The position numbers and the translations under genes are program-made. A stretch of 64,000 bases of DNA from Ornithinibacillus massiliensis (GTDB lineage Bacteria > Bacillota > Bacilli > Bacillales > Amphibacillaceae), in contig NZ_JAGXBY010000006.1 of the NCBI RefSeq assembly GCF_018310345.1, positions 43,223-107,222 of the forward strand, read 5' to 3'. Below the pieces are notes generated by a model. It saw only the letters and a program-made list of their open reading frames with translations, was not told where the DNA came from and did no database searches. Below, one piece after another: positions 15,887 to 25,980 of this stretch. Positions within the stretch are counted from its first letter, which is position 1, and each line of letters opens with the position of its first letter.

Positions 15887-17731
15887 ATGTGTGGGATAAC
15901 CGGTATTGTGAGTTGGAATAATTTTGTGCGTGAAGAAAAGGAAATACTTCAACGTATGACAGATACGTTGTCATTAAGAGGTCCAGATGATACGAATCTT
16001 TGGTTAAATACTTTTGTGGGTTTTGGACATAAGCGATTGGCGGTTGTGGATTTAGAAGGTGGGAAACAGCCAATGCAAAAGAAAGCTGGTGGCAATACGT
16101 ATACACTTGTCTATAATGGCGAGTTATATAATACAGAGGAATTAAGAAAAGAGCTTCTAAATCGCGGCTATACGTTTCAGACGACTTCTGATACAGAAGT
16201 ATTACTGACTTCCTATATCGAATGGAAGGAAGATTGTGTAGAGTATCTTAATGGAATCTATGCCTTTGGGATATGGGATGATGCTAGACAACAGCTATTT
16301 ATGTCACGTGATCGAATAGGGGTAAAACCTTTATTTTATTTAGAAGATGAAAATCGTTTTCTATTTGGTTCGGAAATAAAGGCAATATTGGCTCATGATA
16401 GTGTAAAAGCAGAAGTTGATTATAGTGGTTTAGCAGAAATTTTTGGATTAGGTCCATCAAGTACTCCTGGTCATGGGATTTTTAAACATATGAAAGAATT
16501 GCGTGCGGGACATTCGCTAACCTTTTCAAAAGATGGGTTAAAGACTTGGCGTTATTGGAATGTGGAGAGTAGGGAGCATACGGATTCTATTGAAGAGACG
16601 ATTCAACGAGTGAGAGAACTTTTTATTGATGCAGTACAGCGCCAGTTAGTAGCCGATGTACCAGTATCTACTTTCTTATCAGGTGGTGTGGATTCTAGTG
16701 CGATTACCGCAGTAGCATCGGAGTATTTTAAAGATAATGGGAGAGGGACACTGACTACTTTTTCGATTGATTATGAAGGAAATGATAAACACTTCGTCGC
16801 TAGTAAATTTCAGCCATCCACTGATAAACCATTTATAGACAAAATGGTGCAAGCTTTTGAAACAGATCATCATGACGAGATAATTTCTGGGGAAGAATTG
16901 GCACATTACTTAAAAGAAGCGGTTATACTACGTGATCAACCAGGAATGGCGGATATTGATTCCTCTTTACTTTGGTTCTGTAAGCAAGTGAAGAAGCATA
17001 CAACGGTAAGCTTATCTGGTGAATGTGCGGATGAGATATTTGGTGGATATCCATGGTTCCATGACCCGGATTCGGCGGAGGACGGCTTCCCATGGGTACG
17101 TTCGCTTGATTCTAGAATTGATTTATTAAAGCCAAAATGGCAAGAAAAGCTTGATTTAAAAACATATGTCCATGACCGATACCGGGAAACCATTGAAGAA
17201 ACTCCTCGACTAGATGGAGAAGGGAAGCAGGATGCAAGAAGAAGAGAATTATTCTATCTAAATATTCATTGGTTTATGCAACAGCTTCTTGATCGGAAGG
17301 ATCGGATGAGTATGGGGGCAAGTCTAGAGGTTCGGGTTCCGTTTGCTGATCATCATTTAGTAGAATACGTTTGGAATATTCCTTGGGAGATGAAGATGTA
17401 TAATAATCGAGAAAAAGGAATTCTGCGTAAGGCTTTAGAAGGAGTTTTACCAGATGAGGTTTTATACCGTAAGAAAAGTCCTTATCCAAAGACCTTCCAG
17501 CCTGAATATACACAGCAAGTAATAAAATGGATGAAGGAAATACTTTCGGATAAGGATGCACCATTATTCGAATTTCTAGATAAAAAGAAAGTCGAAGCGA
17601 TAGTTCAAAGCGAAGGAAAGGAATTTAAAGATCCTTGGTATGGTCAGTTGATGAAAGGGCCACAACTGATTGCTCATTTGTGTCAGATTGATTATTGGTT
17701 AAGGACATATCAGGTTAAAATATCGGAATAG
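15887..17731 (+). CDS. asnB: Glutamine-hydrolysing asparagine synthetase
   Basis: A 614-residue amidotransferase that makes asparagine from aspartate, ATP and glutamine. After Met removal Cys2 of MCGITGIV is the glutaminase nucleophile, which fixes the start at 15887 (AGGAGTG upstream) rather than the longer frame from 15743. The class II glutaminase domain spans about 1-215, with RGPDD, YNGELYN and RDRIGVKPL. The synthetase domain carries the ATP motif FLSGGVDSS at about 262-270 and SLSGECADEIFGGY. The length recalls the AsnO paralogue of Bacillus subtilis, so a sporulation-linked role is possible. It stands alone, with a terminator downstream. Confidence 0.92.
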   Translation: MCGITGIVSWNNFVREEKEILQRMTDTLSLRGPDDTNLWLNTFVGFGHKRLAVVDLEGGKQPMQKKAGGNTYTLVYNGELYNTEELRKELLNRGYTFQTTSDTEVLLTSYIEWKEDCVEYLNGIYAFGIWDDARQQLFMSRDRIGVKPLFYLEDENRFLFGSEIKAILAHDSVKAEVDYSGLAEIFGLGPSSTPGHGIFKHMKELRAGHSLTFSKDGLKTWRYWNVESREHTDSIEETIQRVRELFIDAVQRQLVADVPVSTFLSGGVDSSAITAVASEYFKDNGRGTLTTFSIDYEGNDKHFVASKFQPSTDKPFIDKMVQAFETDHHDEIISGEELAHYLKEAVILRDQPGMADIDSSLLWFCKQVKKHTTVSLSGECADEIFGGYPWFHDPDSAEDGFPWVRSLDSRIDLLKPKWQEKLDLKTYVHDRYRETIEETPRLDGEGKQDARRRELFYLNIHWFMQQLLDRKDRMSMGASLEVRVPFADHHLVEYVWNIPWEMKMYNNREKGILRKALEGVLPDEVLYRKKSPYPKTFQPEYTQQVIKWMKEILSDKDAPLFEFLDKKKVEAIVQSEGKEFKDPWYGQLMKGPQLIAHLCQIDYWLRTYQVKISE

Positions 17732-17743
17732 CTAGTAAAAATG

Positions 17744-17776
17744 GTGAATCATCTTTTATAATGGTTCACTTTTTTT
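17744..17776 (+). terminator. Terminator after the asparagine synthetase gene
   Basis: GTGAATCA (17744-17751) pairs with TGGTTCAC (17762-17769), with one G-U pair, followed by seven T. Confidence 0.65.
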
Positions 17777-18128
17777 ACTGGCTAATTAACTAAACCACCC
17801 TATGAGAAAATGAAGGCATCCACTATATGTGCCACAAGAAAAGCGCTTTCTAATAAACAGGGACAAGCTACTTCATTTTAGATTCGGTTCATTTTCCTTC
17901 GTTAGAACAGTCCCTTTTCCCAAAATTAATTCAACAAGATTCGAGGAATAAGTTGTATATTCTAAATGTAATATGAAAATTAAGTCGAAATAACAGTTAA
18001 ATGGTCATAAAATAAAATCAATATTCAATTTACTGATTATTGAAAATAGTGGTACAAGATGATATAGTTGGGATAGAATGTGTAATCGCTTACAAATAAC
18101 ATCCATCAATTATAAAGGAGTGGTTCAT
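17777..18128. other. Intergenic region before fdhA
   Basis: About 350 bases without a gene. The only feature I would defend is the cre site at 18081-18095 close to the fdhA ribosome site. A near-palindrome AGAAAAGCGCTTTCT at about 17837 resembles a second cre but misses conserved positions. The rest is AT-rich and presumably holds the fdhA promoter, which I could not place. Confidence 0.4.
18081..18095. promoter_or_regulatory. Catabolite-responsive element (cre) just upstream of fdhA
   Basis: TGTAATCGCTTACAA fits the cre consensus except for the outermost 5' base. It ends 33 bases before the GTG start, downstream of where a promoter would lie, so bound CcpA would act as a roadblock or repress initiation. 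Confidence 0.65.
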
Positions 18129-19376
18129 GTGAGTAACAAAGCGGTAGTTTATGTGAAGCCTGGTGAGGTGGAGGTACGGGATATTGGCTATCCGGATTTA
18201 GTGCTACGAGACGGTCCTGGTGTAAACCCACTGAATGTTGGGAGAAAATGTAATCATGGGGTTATTTTGAAGGTCATTACAACGAATATTTGTGGTAGTG
18301 ACCAGCATATGGTACGTGGTCGTACTACTGCTCCTAGTGGATTGGTTTTAGGACATGAGATTACTGGTGAAGTAGTAGAAGTTGGTAGCGATGTTGAATT
18401 TATTAAGAAGGGTGATATTGTCTCCGTACCGTTTAATATTGCCTGTGGTCGTTGTGTAAATTGTAAAAGTCAGGATACCCATATTTGCTTGAATGTAAAT
18501 CCGGACCGTCCAGGATCTGCCTATGGTTATGTAGATATGGGGGGATGGGTTGGTGGACAATCCGAATATGTCATGGTACCATATGCGGACTTCCAATTAC
18601 TTAAGTTCCCTGACCGTGAGCAAGCATTAGATAAAATCCTAGACTTAACAATGTTATCGGATATATTCCCAACCGGCTACCATGGAGCGGTAAGTGCTGG
18701 AGTCAAAATGGGCTCTACCGTATATGTTGCAGGAGCTGGACCTGTAGGATTAGCTGCAGCACATTCAGCCCAACTATTAGGTGCATCTGTAGTTATTGTT
18801 GGTGACTTAAATGAGGCTCGTCTAGAGCAAGCAAGAAGTTTCGGATGTGAAACTATTAATCTACGTGAGCATGATAATCTAGGAGAGCAAATTGCCGAGA
18901 TTCTAGGGGTTCCTGAAGTAGATTGTGCTATTGATGCAGTAGGATTTGAAGCTAGTGGCCATGGTAAAAATGCCGGCGAAGCACCAGCTACCGTACTTAA
19001 CTCTATAATGGGTATTACGAAAGCAGGTGGAAGGCTAGGTATTCCGGGGCTGTATGTAACAGGAGATCCAGGTGCAGTGGATGATGATGCGAAAGAAGGT
19101 ACCTTAAAAATTCGCTTTGGACTTGGATTTGCAAAGGCACATATCTTTGTAACAGGTCAAACACCAGTAATGCGTTACAATCGCGATCTAATGAAGGCAA
19201 TACTTAGTGGAAGAGCCCAAATTGCGAAAGCGGTAAATGCAACATTAATATCTATTGATGAGGCACCAGATGGTTATAAGCAATTTGATGGAGGCGTTTC
19301 TCGCAAATTTGTTATTGACCCACATGGTTCGGTGAAAAATCGTGTCTCTGCTTCTGCAAGTGCCCATGCAGAATAA
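18129..19376 (+). CDS. fdhA: Glutathione-independent formaldehyde dehydrogenase (zinc MDR family)
   Basis: A 415-residue medium-chain zinc dehydrogenase that closely resembles the Pseudomonas putida-type formaldehyde dehydrogenase/dismutase. Catalytic zinc ligands lie in NICGSDQH and GHEITGEV, and the structural zinc Cys residues are in ACGRCVNCKSQDTHIC. The cofactor fold is VYVAGAGPVGLAAAHS. The long insertion with GYVDMGGWVGGQSEY is typical of this subgroup, which holds NAD tightly and oxidises or dismutates formaldehyde. The GTG at 18129 follows AAAGGAG. A cre site and the adjacent glycerol genes suggest a role in C1 or short-chain aldehyde metabolism; the true substrate is untested. Confidence 0.85.
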   Translation: MSNKAVVYVKPGEVEVRDIGYPDLVLRDGPGVNPLNVGRKCNHGVILKVITTNICGSDQHMVRGRTTAPSGLVLGHEITGEVVEVGSDVEFIKKGDIVSVPFNIACGRCVNCKSQDTHICLNVNPDRPGSAYGYVDMGGWVGGQSEYVMVPYADFQLLKFPDREQALDKILDLTMLSDIFPTGYHGAVSAGVKMGSTVYVAGAGPVGLAAAHSAQLLGASVVIVGDLNEARLEQARSFGCETINLREHDNLGEQIAEILGVPEVDCAIDAVGFEASGHGKNAGEAPATVLNSIMGITKAGGRLGIPGLYVTGDPGAVDDDAKEGTLKIRFGLGFAKAHIFVTGQTPVMRYNRDLMKAILSGRAQIAKAVNATLISIDEAPDGYKQFDGGVSRKFVIDPHGSVKNRVSASASAHAE

Positions 19377-19404
19377 GAAATAGATTATTATATCTAGCAA
19401 ATAG

Positions 19405-19442
19405 AAGCCTACACTTACGGGAAAGGAAAGTGTAGGCTTTTT
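19405..19442 (+). terminator. Terminator of fdhA
   Basis: AAGCCTACACTT (19405-19416) and AAGTGTAGGCTT (19428-19439) form a perfect 12-bp stem followed by T residues. Confidence 0.85.
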
Positions 19443-19642
19443 CAACTAATAATTAGCGAAAATAGTTTCACACCTTTACAAGAAAAAGTAGCTGTATCAT
19501 GTGGGTTTTCTTAAGATAATGACATGTTAATTAGATTAATAGAATATATTTAAAATAGGACATTTGGTTCTAGTTTACTCTCCTAAACAGGCCAAATTTC
19601 CTGTAGTAGGACTTATAAACTGAAAAAGGGGTGTTGGGTAAG

Positions 19643-20473
19643 ATGTCAGAGTTTATGGCGGAATTAATTGGCACGATGATTTTGGTCATTTTTGGTGGAG
19701 GAGTTGTCGGGGGCGTTGTACTGAAAAACTCCAAAGCAGAAGGCGCCGGTTGGATAGTTATTACGATCGGATGGGGTCTTGCAGTAACGATGGCAATTTA
19801 TGCTGTAGGTAGTATTTCAGGAGCGCATGTCAATCCGGCAGTAACAATTGGTTTTGCTTCTGTTGGAGAGCTTGAGTGGGCTAAGGTTCCATTATTTGTA
19901 ACAGCCCAAATGCTAGGGGCAATAATAGGAGGAGTCATTGTATATTTAACATATATTGCACATTGGCGTAAAACGGATGACCCTGCGACTAAGCTTTCCG
20001 TATTCTCGACCGCACCAGCAGAGCGTAGCATGTTTGCAAACTTCTTAACGGAGACAATAGGTACATTTGTTTTATTATTAGGCTTAATGTTTATTGGGGC
20101 AAATGAATTTACGGAGGGGCTAAATCCGTTAATTGTTGGTCTGTTAATTGTAGCAATCGGAATGTCTTTAGGTGGTCCTACGGGCTATGCGATTAATCCT
20201 GCTCGTGATTTAGGACCAAGAATTGCTCATGCGGTATTACCTATTGCTGGTAAAGGGGACTCCGATTGGGGGTATTCCTGGATACCAGTGCTTGGGCCAA
20301 TCTTTGGTGGTGTTTATGGGGCGGTTTTCTATCATGCCATATTTCAAGGAGACTTTTCCGTATTATTTTGGATTATGAGTGGATTAATGTTACTTGTTAT
20401 TGTAGGGGCAGTGAATGAAGATTTTAAAAAACAAGGAGCAAGTAGAAGTCAGACTAACAAAGAAGCGGTATAA
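19643..20473 (+). CDS. glpF: Glycerol facilitator (aquaporin family)
   Basis: A 276-residue MIP-family channel with six membrane helices and both pore motifs, HVNPAVTIG near residue 65 and YAINPARDLGPR near residue 185. The Asp after NPAR is characteristic of glycerol facilitators. It lets glycerol diffuse in, to be trapped by the kinase encoded next, 27 bases downstream. The ATG at 19643 gives the usual MSEFxAELIGT start; the frame also contains upstream GTG and TTG codons. A hairpin with arms near 19582-19590 and 19600-19611 sits in the leader, without a T run, and could be part of a GlpP-type control that I cannot confirm. Confidence 0.9.
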   Translation: MSEFMAELIGTMILVIFGGGVVGGVVLKNSKAEGAGWIVITIGWGLAVTMAIYAVGSISGAHVNPAVTIGFASVGELEWAKVPLFVTAQMLGAIIGGVIVYLTYIAHWRKTDDPATKLSVFSTAPAERSMFANFLTETIGTFVLLLGLMFIGANEFTEGLNPLIVGLLIVAIGMSLGGPTGYAINPARDLGPRIAHAVLPIAGKGDSDWGYSWIPVLGPIFGGVYGAVFYHAIFQGDFSVLFWIMSGLMLLVIVGAVNEDFKKQGASRSQTNKEAV

Positions 20474-20476
20474 TAG

Positions 20477-21997
<1,521 letters not shown>

Positions 21998-22002
21998 TAG
22001 AT

Positions 22003-22033
22003 ATGGCCCTAACGAATGTACCGCTAGGGCCAT
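22003..22033 (+). terminator. Hairpin between glpK and dhaK
   Basis: ATGGCCCTA (22003-22011) pairs with TAGGGCCAT (22025-22033). No strong T run follows, so it may be a partial terminator or processing site rather than a full stop. Confidence 0.5.
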
Positions 22034-22066
22034 TCATACTATATAGAGACAAAGGGGGAACGCCAA

Positions 22067-23056
22067 GTGAAAAAAATTATCAATGATGCCAATCAAGTCG
22101 TACAAGATATGGTGGACGGACTTGTCGCTGCTAATCCCACTACATTAAAGCAAGTGCCTGAAACATTTGTAGTAGTGAGAAAGGATGCACCGGTAAAGGG
22201 AAAAGTGGCCATTGTTAGCGGTGGTGGTAGTGGACATGAGCCTGCCCATGCTGGATATATAGGAAAGGGAATGCTAGATGCTGCGGTTTGTGGTGAGGTG
22301 TTTACATCACCAACACCTGACCAAGTGTTGGAAGCAATAAAATCAGTAGATGGTGGTGCAGGAGTATTATTAGTAATTAAAAACTATACCGGTGATGTGT
22401 TGAATTTTGAAATGGCTGCTGAGCTTGCAGAAATGGAAGGTATTCAAGTGGAGAAGGTCATTGTTAACGATGATGTTGCTGTAGAGGATAGTTCATTTAC
22501 TACGGGACGACGTGGTATAGCTGGAACTATTTTTGTTCATAAGCTTGCAGGAGCGAAGGCTGCATCTGGCGCAAGCTTGGAAGAGGTGAAATCTGTTGCA
22601 GAAAAGGTAGTAGCCAATGTCCGTTCCATGGGGATGGCTTTGACGCCTTGTACGGTTCCTGCAGCAGGAACGCCAAGCTTTCAGCTAGCGGAAGATGAAA
22701 TGGAAATTGGAATGGGAATCCATGGAGAGCCGGGGATTAATCGTGGATTAATAGCTAGCGCCGATGAAATTGCTACGACGTTAACAGAGAAAATTCTGGA
22801 AGACTATGATTTTTCTGGTGAGGTAGCTGTACTAGTAAATGGATTAGGGGCAACGCCGGAAATGGAACTCTATATCGTGAACAAAAAGGTTCATGCCCTT
22901 TTAGCTGATAAGGGGATTAGAATTTATAAAACATTTGTAGGCGAATATATGACATCATTAGAAATGGCGGGATGCTCTGTATCCCTACTAAAATTAGACG
23001 AGGAATTAAAGGAATTACTAGATGCAGAGTCATTAGCTCCTGCATTTCGAATCTAG
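22067..23056 (+). CDS. dhaK: Dihydroxyacetone kinase, substrate-binding subunit
   Basis: A 329-residue subunit of the PTS-dependent dihydroxyacetone kinase. His219 in MGIHGEPG is the residue that binds dihydroxyacetone as a covalent hemiaminal, and His56 (GSGHEPAH) and Asp109 (TGDVLNF) match the catalytic pair of the Escherichia coli enzyme. The protein holds the substrate while phosphate is passed from the ADP bound to DhaL. It starts at a GTG with AAGGGGG upstream and lies 15 bases before dhaL. The three-subunit arrangement shows phosphate comes from PEP through the PTS, not directly from ATP. Confidence 0.95.
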   Translation: MKKIINDANQVVQDMVDGLVAANPTTLKQVPETFVVVRKDAPVKGKVAIVSGGGSGHEPAHAGYIGKGMLDAAVCGEVFTSPTPDQVLEAIKSVDGGAGVLLVIKNYTGDVLNFEMAAELAEMEGIQVEKVIVNDDVAVEDSSFTTGRRGIAGTIFVHKLAGAKAASGASLEEVKSVAEKVVANVRSMGMALTPCTVPAAGTPSFQLAEDEMEIGMGIHGEPGINRGLIASADEIATTLTEKILEDYDFSGEVAVLVNGLGATPEMELYIVNKKVHALLADKGIRIYKTFVGEYMTSLEMAGCSVSLLKLDEELKELLDAESLAPAFRI

Positions 23057-23071
23057 GAAGGGAGTGATTCC

Positions 23072-23689
23072 ATGGAACTAAATGTAGAAGATATGATTAA
23101 GTGGCTCGGGTTAGCAAATGAAAAAATCCAAGAAAATAAAGTATACTTAACAAAACTAGATCAACCAATTGGTGATGGCGACCATGGAATTAACATGGCT
23201 AGAGGATATCAAGAAGCTGTTCTTGCATTACAGGCTAAAGAGTATAACGCTCCTTTTGAGGTGTTGAAGGATGCTTCCATGGTATTATTGTCCAAAGTTG
23301 GAGGTGCATCTGGTCCATTATATGGTACGGCTTTTTTGAAATTGTCTATGGAGGTTAAAGTGAAAGAAGTACTGAATCTTCAAGATTTAGCTAATGGTTT
23401 AGAAGCAGGACTTACAGGGCTTAAGCAACGCGGGAAATCTGAGATAGGGGAAAAGACACTTATTGATGTATGGGGACCCGTTGTAGACTATTTTCATAAA
23501 GCCGGTTTTCAGCCAGACGATCTCACGGAATCGGCACGAAAAGCAATGGAAAATACCAAGGATATAATCGCTACAAAGGGCAGGGCAGCCTATTTTAAAG
23601 AAAAATCTATTGGTCATATTGATCCCGGATCTGCTTCCTCTTATTTAATTTTTGAAGCTTTGGCAGAAGTGATAAAGGAGAAGGAATAG
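23072..23689 (+). CDS. dhaL: Dihydroxyacetone kinase, ADP-binding subunit
   Basis: The 205-residue DhaL subunit holds ADP through two magnesium ions bound by Asp residues of QPIGDGDHGINMARG (about 30-44). It also has GGASGPLYGTAFL and a C-terminal GHIDPGSASSYLI motif of the family. The bound ADP acts as a cofactor: it is phosphorylated by DhaM and then phosphorylates dihydroxyacetone on DhaK. The ATG at 23072 follows GGGAG. The next gene starts at the base after the stop codon, implying tight coupling. Confidence 0.95.
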   Translation: MELNVEDMIKWLGLANEKIQENKVYLTKLDQPIGDGDHGINMARGYQEAVLALQAKEYNAPFEVLKDASMVLLSKVGGASGPLYGTAFLKLSMEVKVKEVLNLQDLANGLEAGLTGLKQRGKSEIGEKTLIDVWGPVVDYFHKAGFQPDDLTESARKAMENTKDIIATKGRAAYFKEKSIGHIDPGSASSYLIFEALAEVIKEKE

Positions 23690-24058
23690 ATGAGTTATGT
23701 TGGTATTGTACTCGTATCCCACAGTATAAAGCTAGTTGAAGGATTACGAGATATTATCCGTCAAGTCATTCATGAGGTTCCAGTAGAAATAGCTGGTGGA
23801 ACAGAAGAAGGAGATATTGGCACGAGTGTAGAAAAGGTCTTGGCAGCTATTGAAAAAGCGGATACTGGAAAAGGAGTAGTCCTCTTTTATGACCTTGGTA
23901 GTGCTAAAATGAATGCCGAAGTCGCATTGGAATTAGCAGAGTCTACCGTGAAAATCGTTGATGCACCATTAGTGGAGGGGGCATATGTTGCGGCAGTAGA
24001 ATCCAATATGGCTAAATCATTGGAAGAGGTATATGAAGCGGTGATGAAAGAGTTTTGA
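23690..24058 (+). CDS. dhaM: Dihydroxyacetone kinase phosphotransfer subunit (EIIA-like)
   Basis: A 122-residue DhaM limited to the mannose-type EIIA domain. His11 in IVLVSHSIKL is the expected phosphorylated residue, equivalent to His9 of the Escherichia coli protein. There is no fused HPr or Enzyme I domain, so it must take phosphate from the host HPr. The DLGSAKMN motif is conserved in the family. The gene starts directly after the dhaL stop, and a terminator at 24068-24091 closes the operon. Confidence 0.93.
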   Translation: MSYVGIVLVSHSIKLVEGLRDIIRQVIHEVPVEIAGGTEEGDIGTSVEKVLAAIEKADTGKGVVLFYDLGSAKMNAEVALELAESTVKIVDAPLVEGAYVAAVESNMAKSLEEVYEAVMKEF

Positions 24059-24067
24059 TCATAATCT

Positions 24068-24091
24068 GGCCAGACCGATCCAAGTCTGGCC
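24068..24091 (+). terminator. Terminator of the dha genes
   Basis: GGCCAGAC (24068-24075) and GTCTGGCC (24084-24091) form a perfect 8-bp stem, followed by TTAGTTT. Confidence 0.75.
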
Positions 24092-24099
24092 TTAGTTTA

Positions 24100-25407
24100 T
24101 TAATATGGAATGTATTCATCTAACACTTCATCATAGTAATACCACATGCCGTCGTTCTCATCATAGTATGTCCATGCATCTAGGTAACCATCATAGTAAT
24201 ACCATATATCCTCTACTTCATCATAATAACTCCACTCACCAGTATCTTTATCATAATAGATATTTTCATCGAAATAGCCATCCTCTGACCATTTCTCCTC
24301 AAAATAATCATCGTACTCCTCATCATACCAGTAATCGTAGTATGAGTCATCATCACCAAAGTATTCCCAAAGAACATCCCCTAGCTCTGACCAGAAATCT
24401 TTATAACCGTATTCCCAATAGTGATAAAACCCTTCATCATCTGAATACTCGCCACCGTCAAAATATCCATCACTCCATGAATCATAACGAACATCATCTC
24501 CATAATATTGGGCGAGAATCTCCTTCTCTGTCATTGGTTGATTAATCCAAGATTCAATAAGAGAATGTACGGTATACAGTGGAATACTAAACCCAATCAT
24601 AGCATCCTCTAGACTTTCAGCTGAGTTAATCGCAACAATTTTTTCAGAGGACTTCGAAATAAGTGGCCCACCACTACTGCCAGGTGAGATAGGTGCGGAG
24701 ATTTGATATAAATTTTCATAGACATAAGAATCAATGACAAAACTACGGTTTTTCCCTGTTATATACCCCATTGTTGCAGTATTTTCTAACCCTAATGGGC
24801 TACCAAGTGCAATAATTTCCTCTCCAATATTAGAAGAATTTGAGACTTCTAAGTTAAAAGGTTCTACCCCTATTAAATCTGGTACAAGAATGACTGCAAC
24901 ATCGGTTTCGTTCGAATAACCAATAACCGTACCAGGATACTCGACTCCATTAATTGTCTTAACATATATATCGGTTTCCCCTTCAATTACGTGCGCATTC
25001 GTGATTACTGCTCCTTCCGTATTGTATAAGAAGCCCGAGCCTTGACTATATGGTGTAAACACGGTATAAACGGTCTCTTGAGCAGCCGCAATGATTTCAG
25101 TTAGTTTCCGTTTTTGTTCATCCTGCAGTTCTTGTTTTTCTATTTCAGGAGCTGTAAACTCTGCTACCTGCTCGGGGCCCTTTTCATTTAACTGATTTTC
25201 CGTAACAGGTGCCCCAGCGAAAAAGCTATTTGCACTGTTTCCATAAAAATTTGTCACAATAAAAATGCTAACCCCAATGACACCAAATAATAGTAACGAT
25301 AGAAATATAACGGTAAAAGGACTTAGCTTTTGTACTTGTTTGGACCCACAATAAGAGCAGAATTTTGAGTTTGGCCGTCTCTCTTTCCCACAAGATTGAC
25401 AGTACAT
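24100..25407 (-). CDS. Zinc-ribbon, membrane-anchored trypsin-like serine protease with acidic aromatic repeat tail
   Basis: This 435-residue protein has an unusual build. Residues 3-20 form a zinc ribbon (CQSC ... CSYC). A membrane helix follows at about 30-53, then a chymotrypsin-fold protease domain (about 105-290) with His139 (TNAHV), Asp169 (ETDVAV) and Ser245 (PGSSGGPL), as in HtrA/DegP proteins. No PDZ domain follows. The C terminus (about 300-435) is very rich in Tyr, Trp, Asp and Glu and ends with five decapeptide repeats at 384-433 (YYDEVEDIWY type). The active site should face the outside. The tail may bind cell wall, cations or itself. The substrate is unknown. The start has AAGGAG upstream. 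Confidence 0.8.
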   Translation of the reverse strand: MYCQSCGKERRPNSKFCSYCGSKQVQKLSPFTVIFLSLLLFGVIGVSIFIVTNFYGNSANSFFAGAPVTENQLNEKGPEQVAEFTAPEIEKQELQDEQKRKLTEIIAAAQETVYTVFTPYSQGSGFLYNTEGAVITNAHVIEGETDIYVKTINGVEYPGTVIGYSNETDVAVILVPDLIGVEPFNLEVSNSSNIGEEIIALGSPLGLENTATMGYITGKNRSFVIDSYVYENLYQISAPISPGSSGGPLISKSSEKIVAINSAESLEDAMIGFSIPLYTVHSLIESWINQPMTEKEILAQYYGDDVRYDSWSDGYFDGGEYSDDEGFYHYWEYGYKDFWSELGDVLWEYFGDDDSYYDYWYDEEYDDYFEEKWSEDGYFDENIYYDKDTGEWSYYDEVEDIWYYYDGYLDAWTYYDENDGMWYYYDEVLDEYIPY

Positions 25408-25519
25408 ATTCGAACTCCTTCTTTCTTCGTAGATACTATTATTATATCATGATTAATTTAATCTTAAGCCTGCTGTTTCACATTTTTATAGATACGGAGA
25501 TTGGTAATAGTGTATGGGG

Positions 25520-25760
25520 CTGAGGGAGGAGCAGATGAGCCGGGGGAAAGAGAGCATGGGCCTGAGAAGGAGAAAGATGATCCCGAGGGAGGGGAGCATT
25601 AGCCCGAAAAGGAGAAAGATGATACCACGGGTGGAGAGATGAAGCCCAAAGAGAGAAAAGATAAGCCCGCGGGTGGAGAGCATGAGCCCGAAAAGGAGAA
25701 AGATGATACCACGGGTGGAGAGATGAGCCCAAAAGAGAAAAGATAAGCCCGCGTCAGGAG
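25520..25760. repeat. Purine-rich degenerate tandem repeat array
   Basis: The 573-base gap between the protease and Lrp-like genes holds an array of roughly 21-22-base units (ATGAGCCCG ... GGAGA type), organised in about 42-base pairs and an 84-base superunit (25596 and 25680 begin matching copies). Copies fade after 25760. Three minus-strand open frames here are translations of the repeat in different frames, which argues against coding. It shares motifs with 15541-15700. After the array, a weak inverted repeat TAACC-TTA-GGTTA lies near 25941. Confidence 0.7.
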
Positions 25761-25980
25761 AGCATGATCACCAAAGTAGGAGAGCATAAGCCAAAAGTAA
25801 TACAGATGCTCCCAAACCTAAATTACATGTGCCCAAAGCGGGTATCAGGGAGTGTAATATAGGGGATGTCAAATAATGTGTGTAAGTATAGATACACACC
25901 CCCAAAGCCAAATAGTTGCCCACCTCCCCCCTATACCAGATTAACCTTAGGTTAGTAGCCATCAAAATGAAATATGTAAG

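Noticed and set aside
17837..17851. Second cre site upstream of fdhA
   Set aside because: AGAAAAGCGCTTTCT looks symmetrical but fails the conserved TG and CA positions of the cre consensus.
24105..24545. His- and Asn-rich plus-strand frame of 146 residues
   Set aside because: It is the antisense shadow of the Asp/Tyr-codon-rich tail of the protease gene; the composition follows from reversed GAT/TAT-type codons and there is no ribosome site.
25478..25787. Three overlapping minus-strand frames with repeats like STRGIIFLLFGL
   Set aside because: They are different-frame translations of the same degenerate repeat array; none has a ribosome site and the repeat period is not preserved in one frame.
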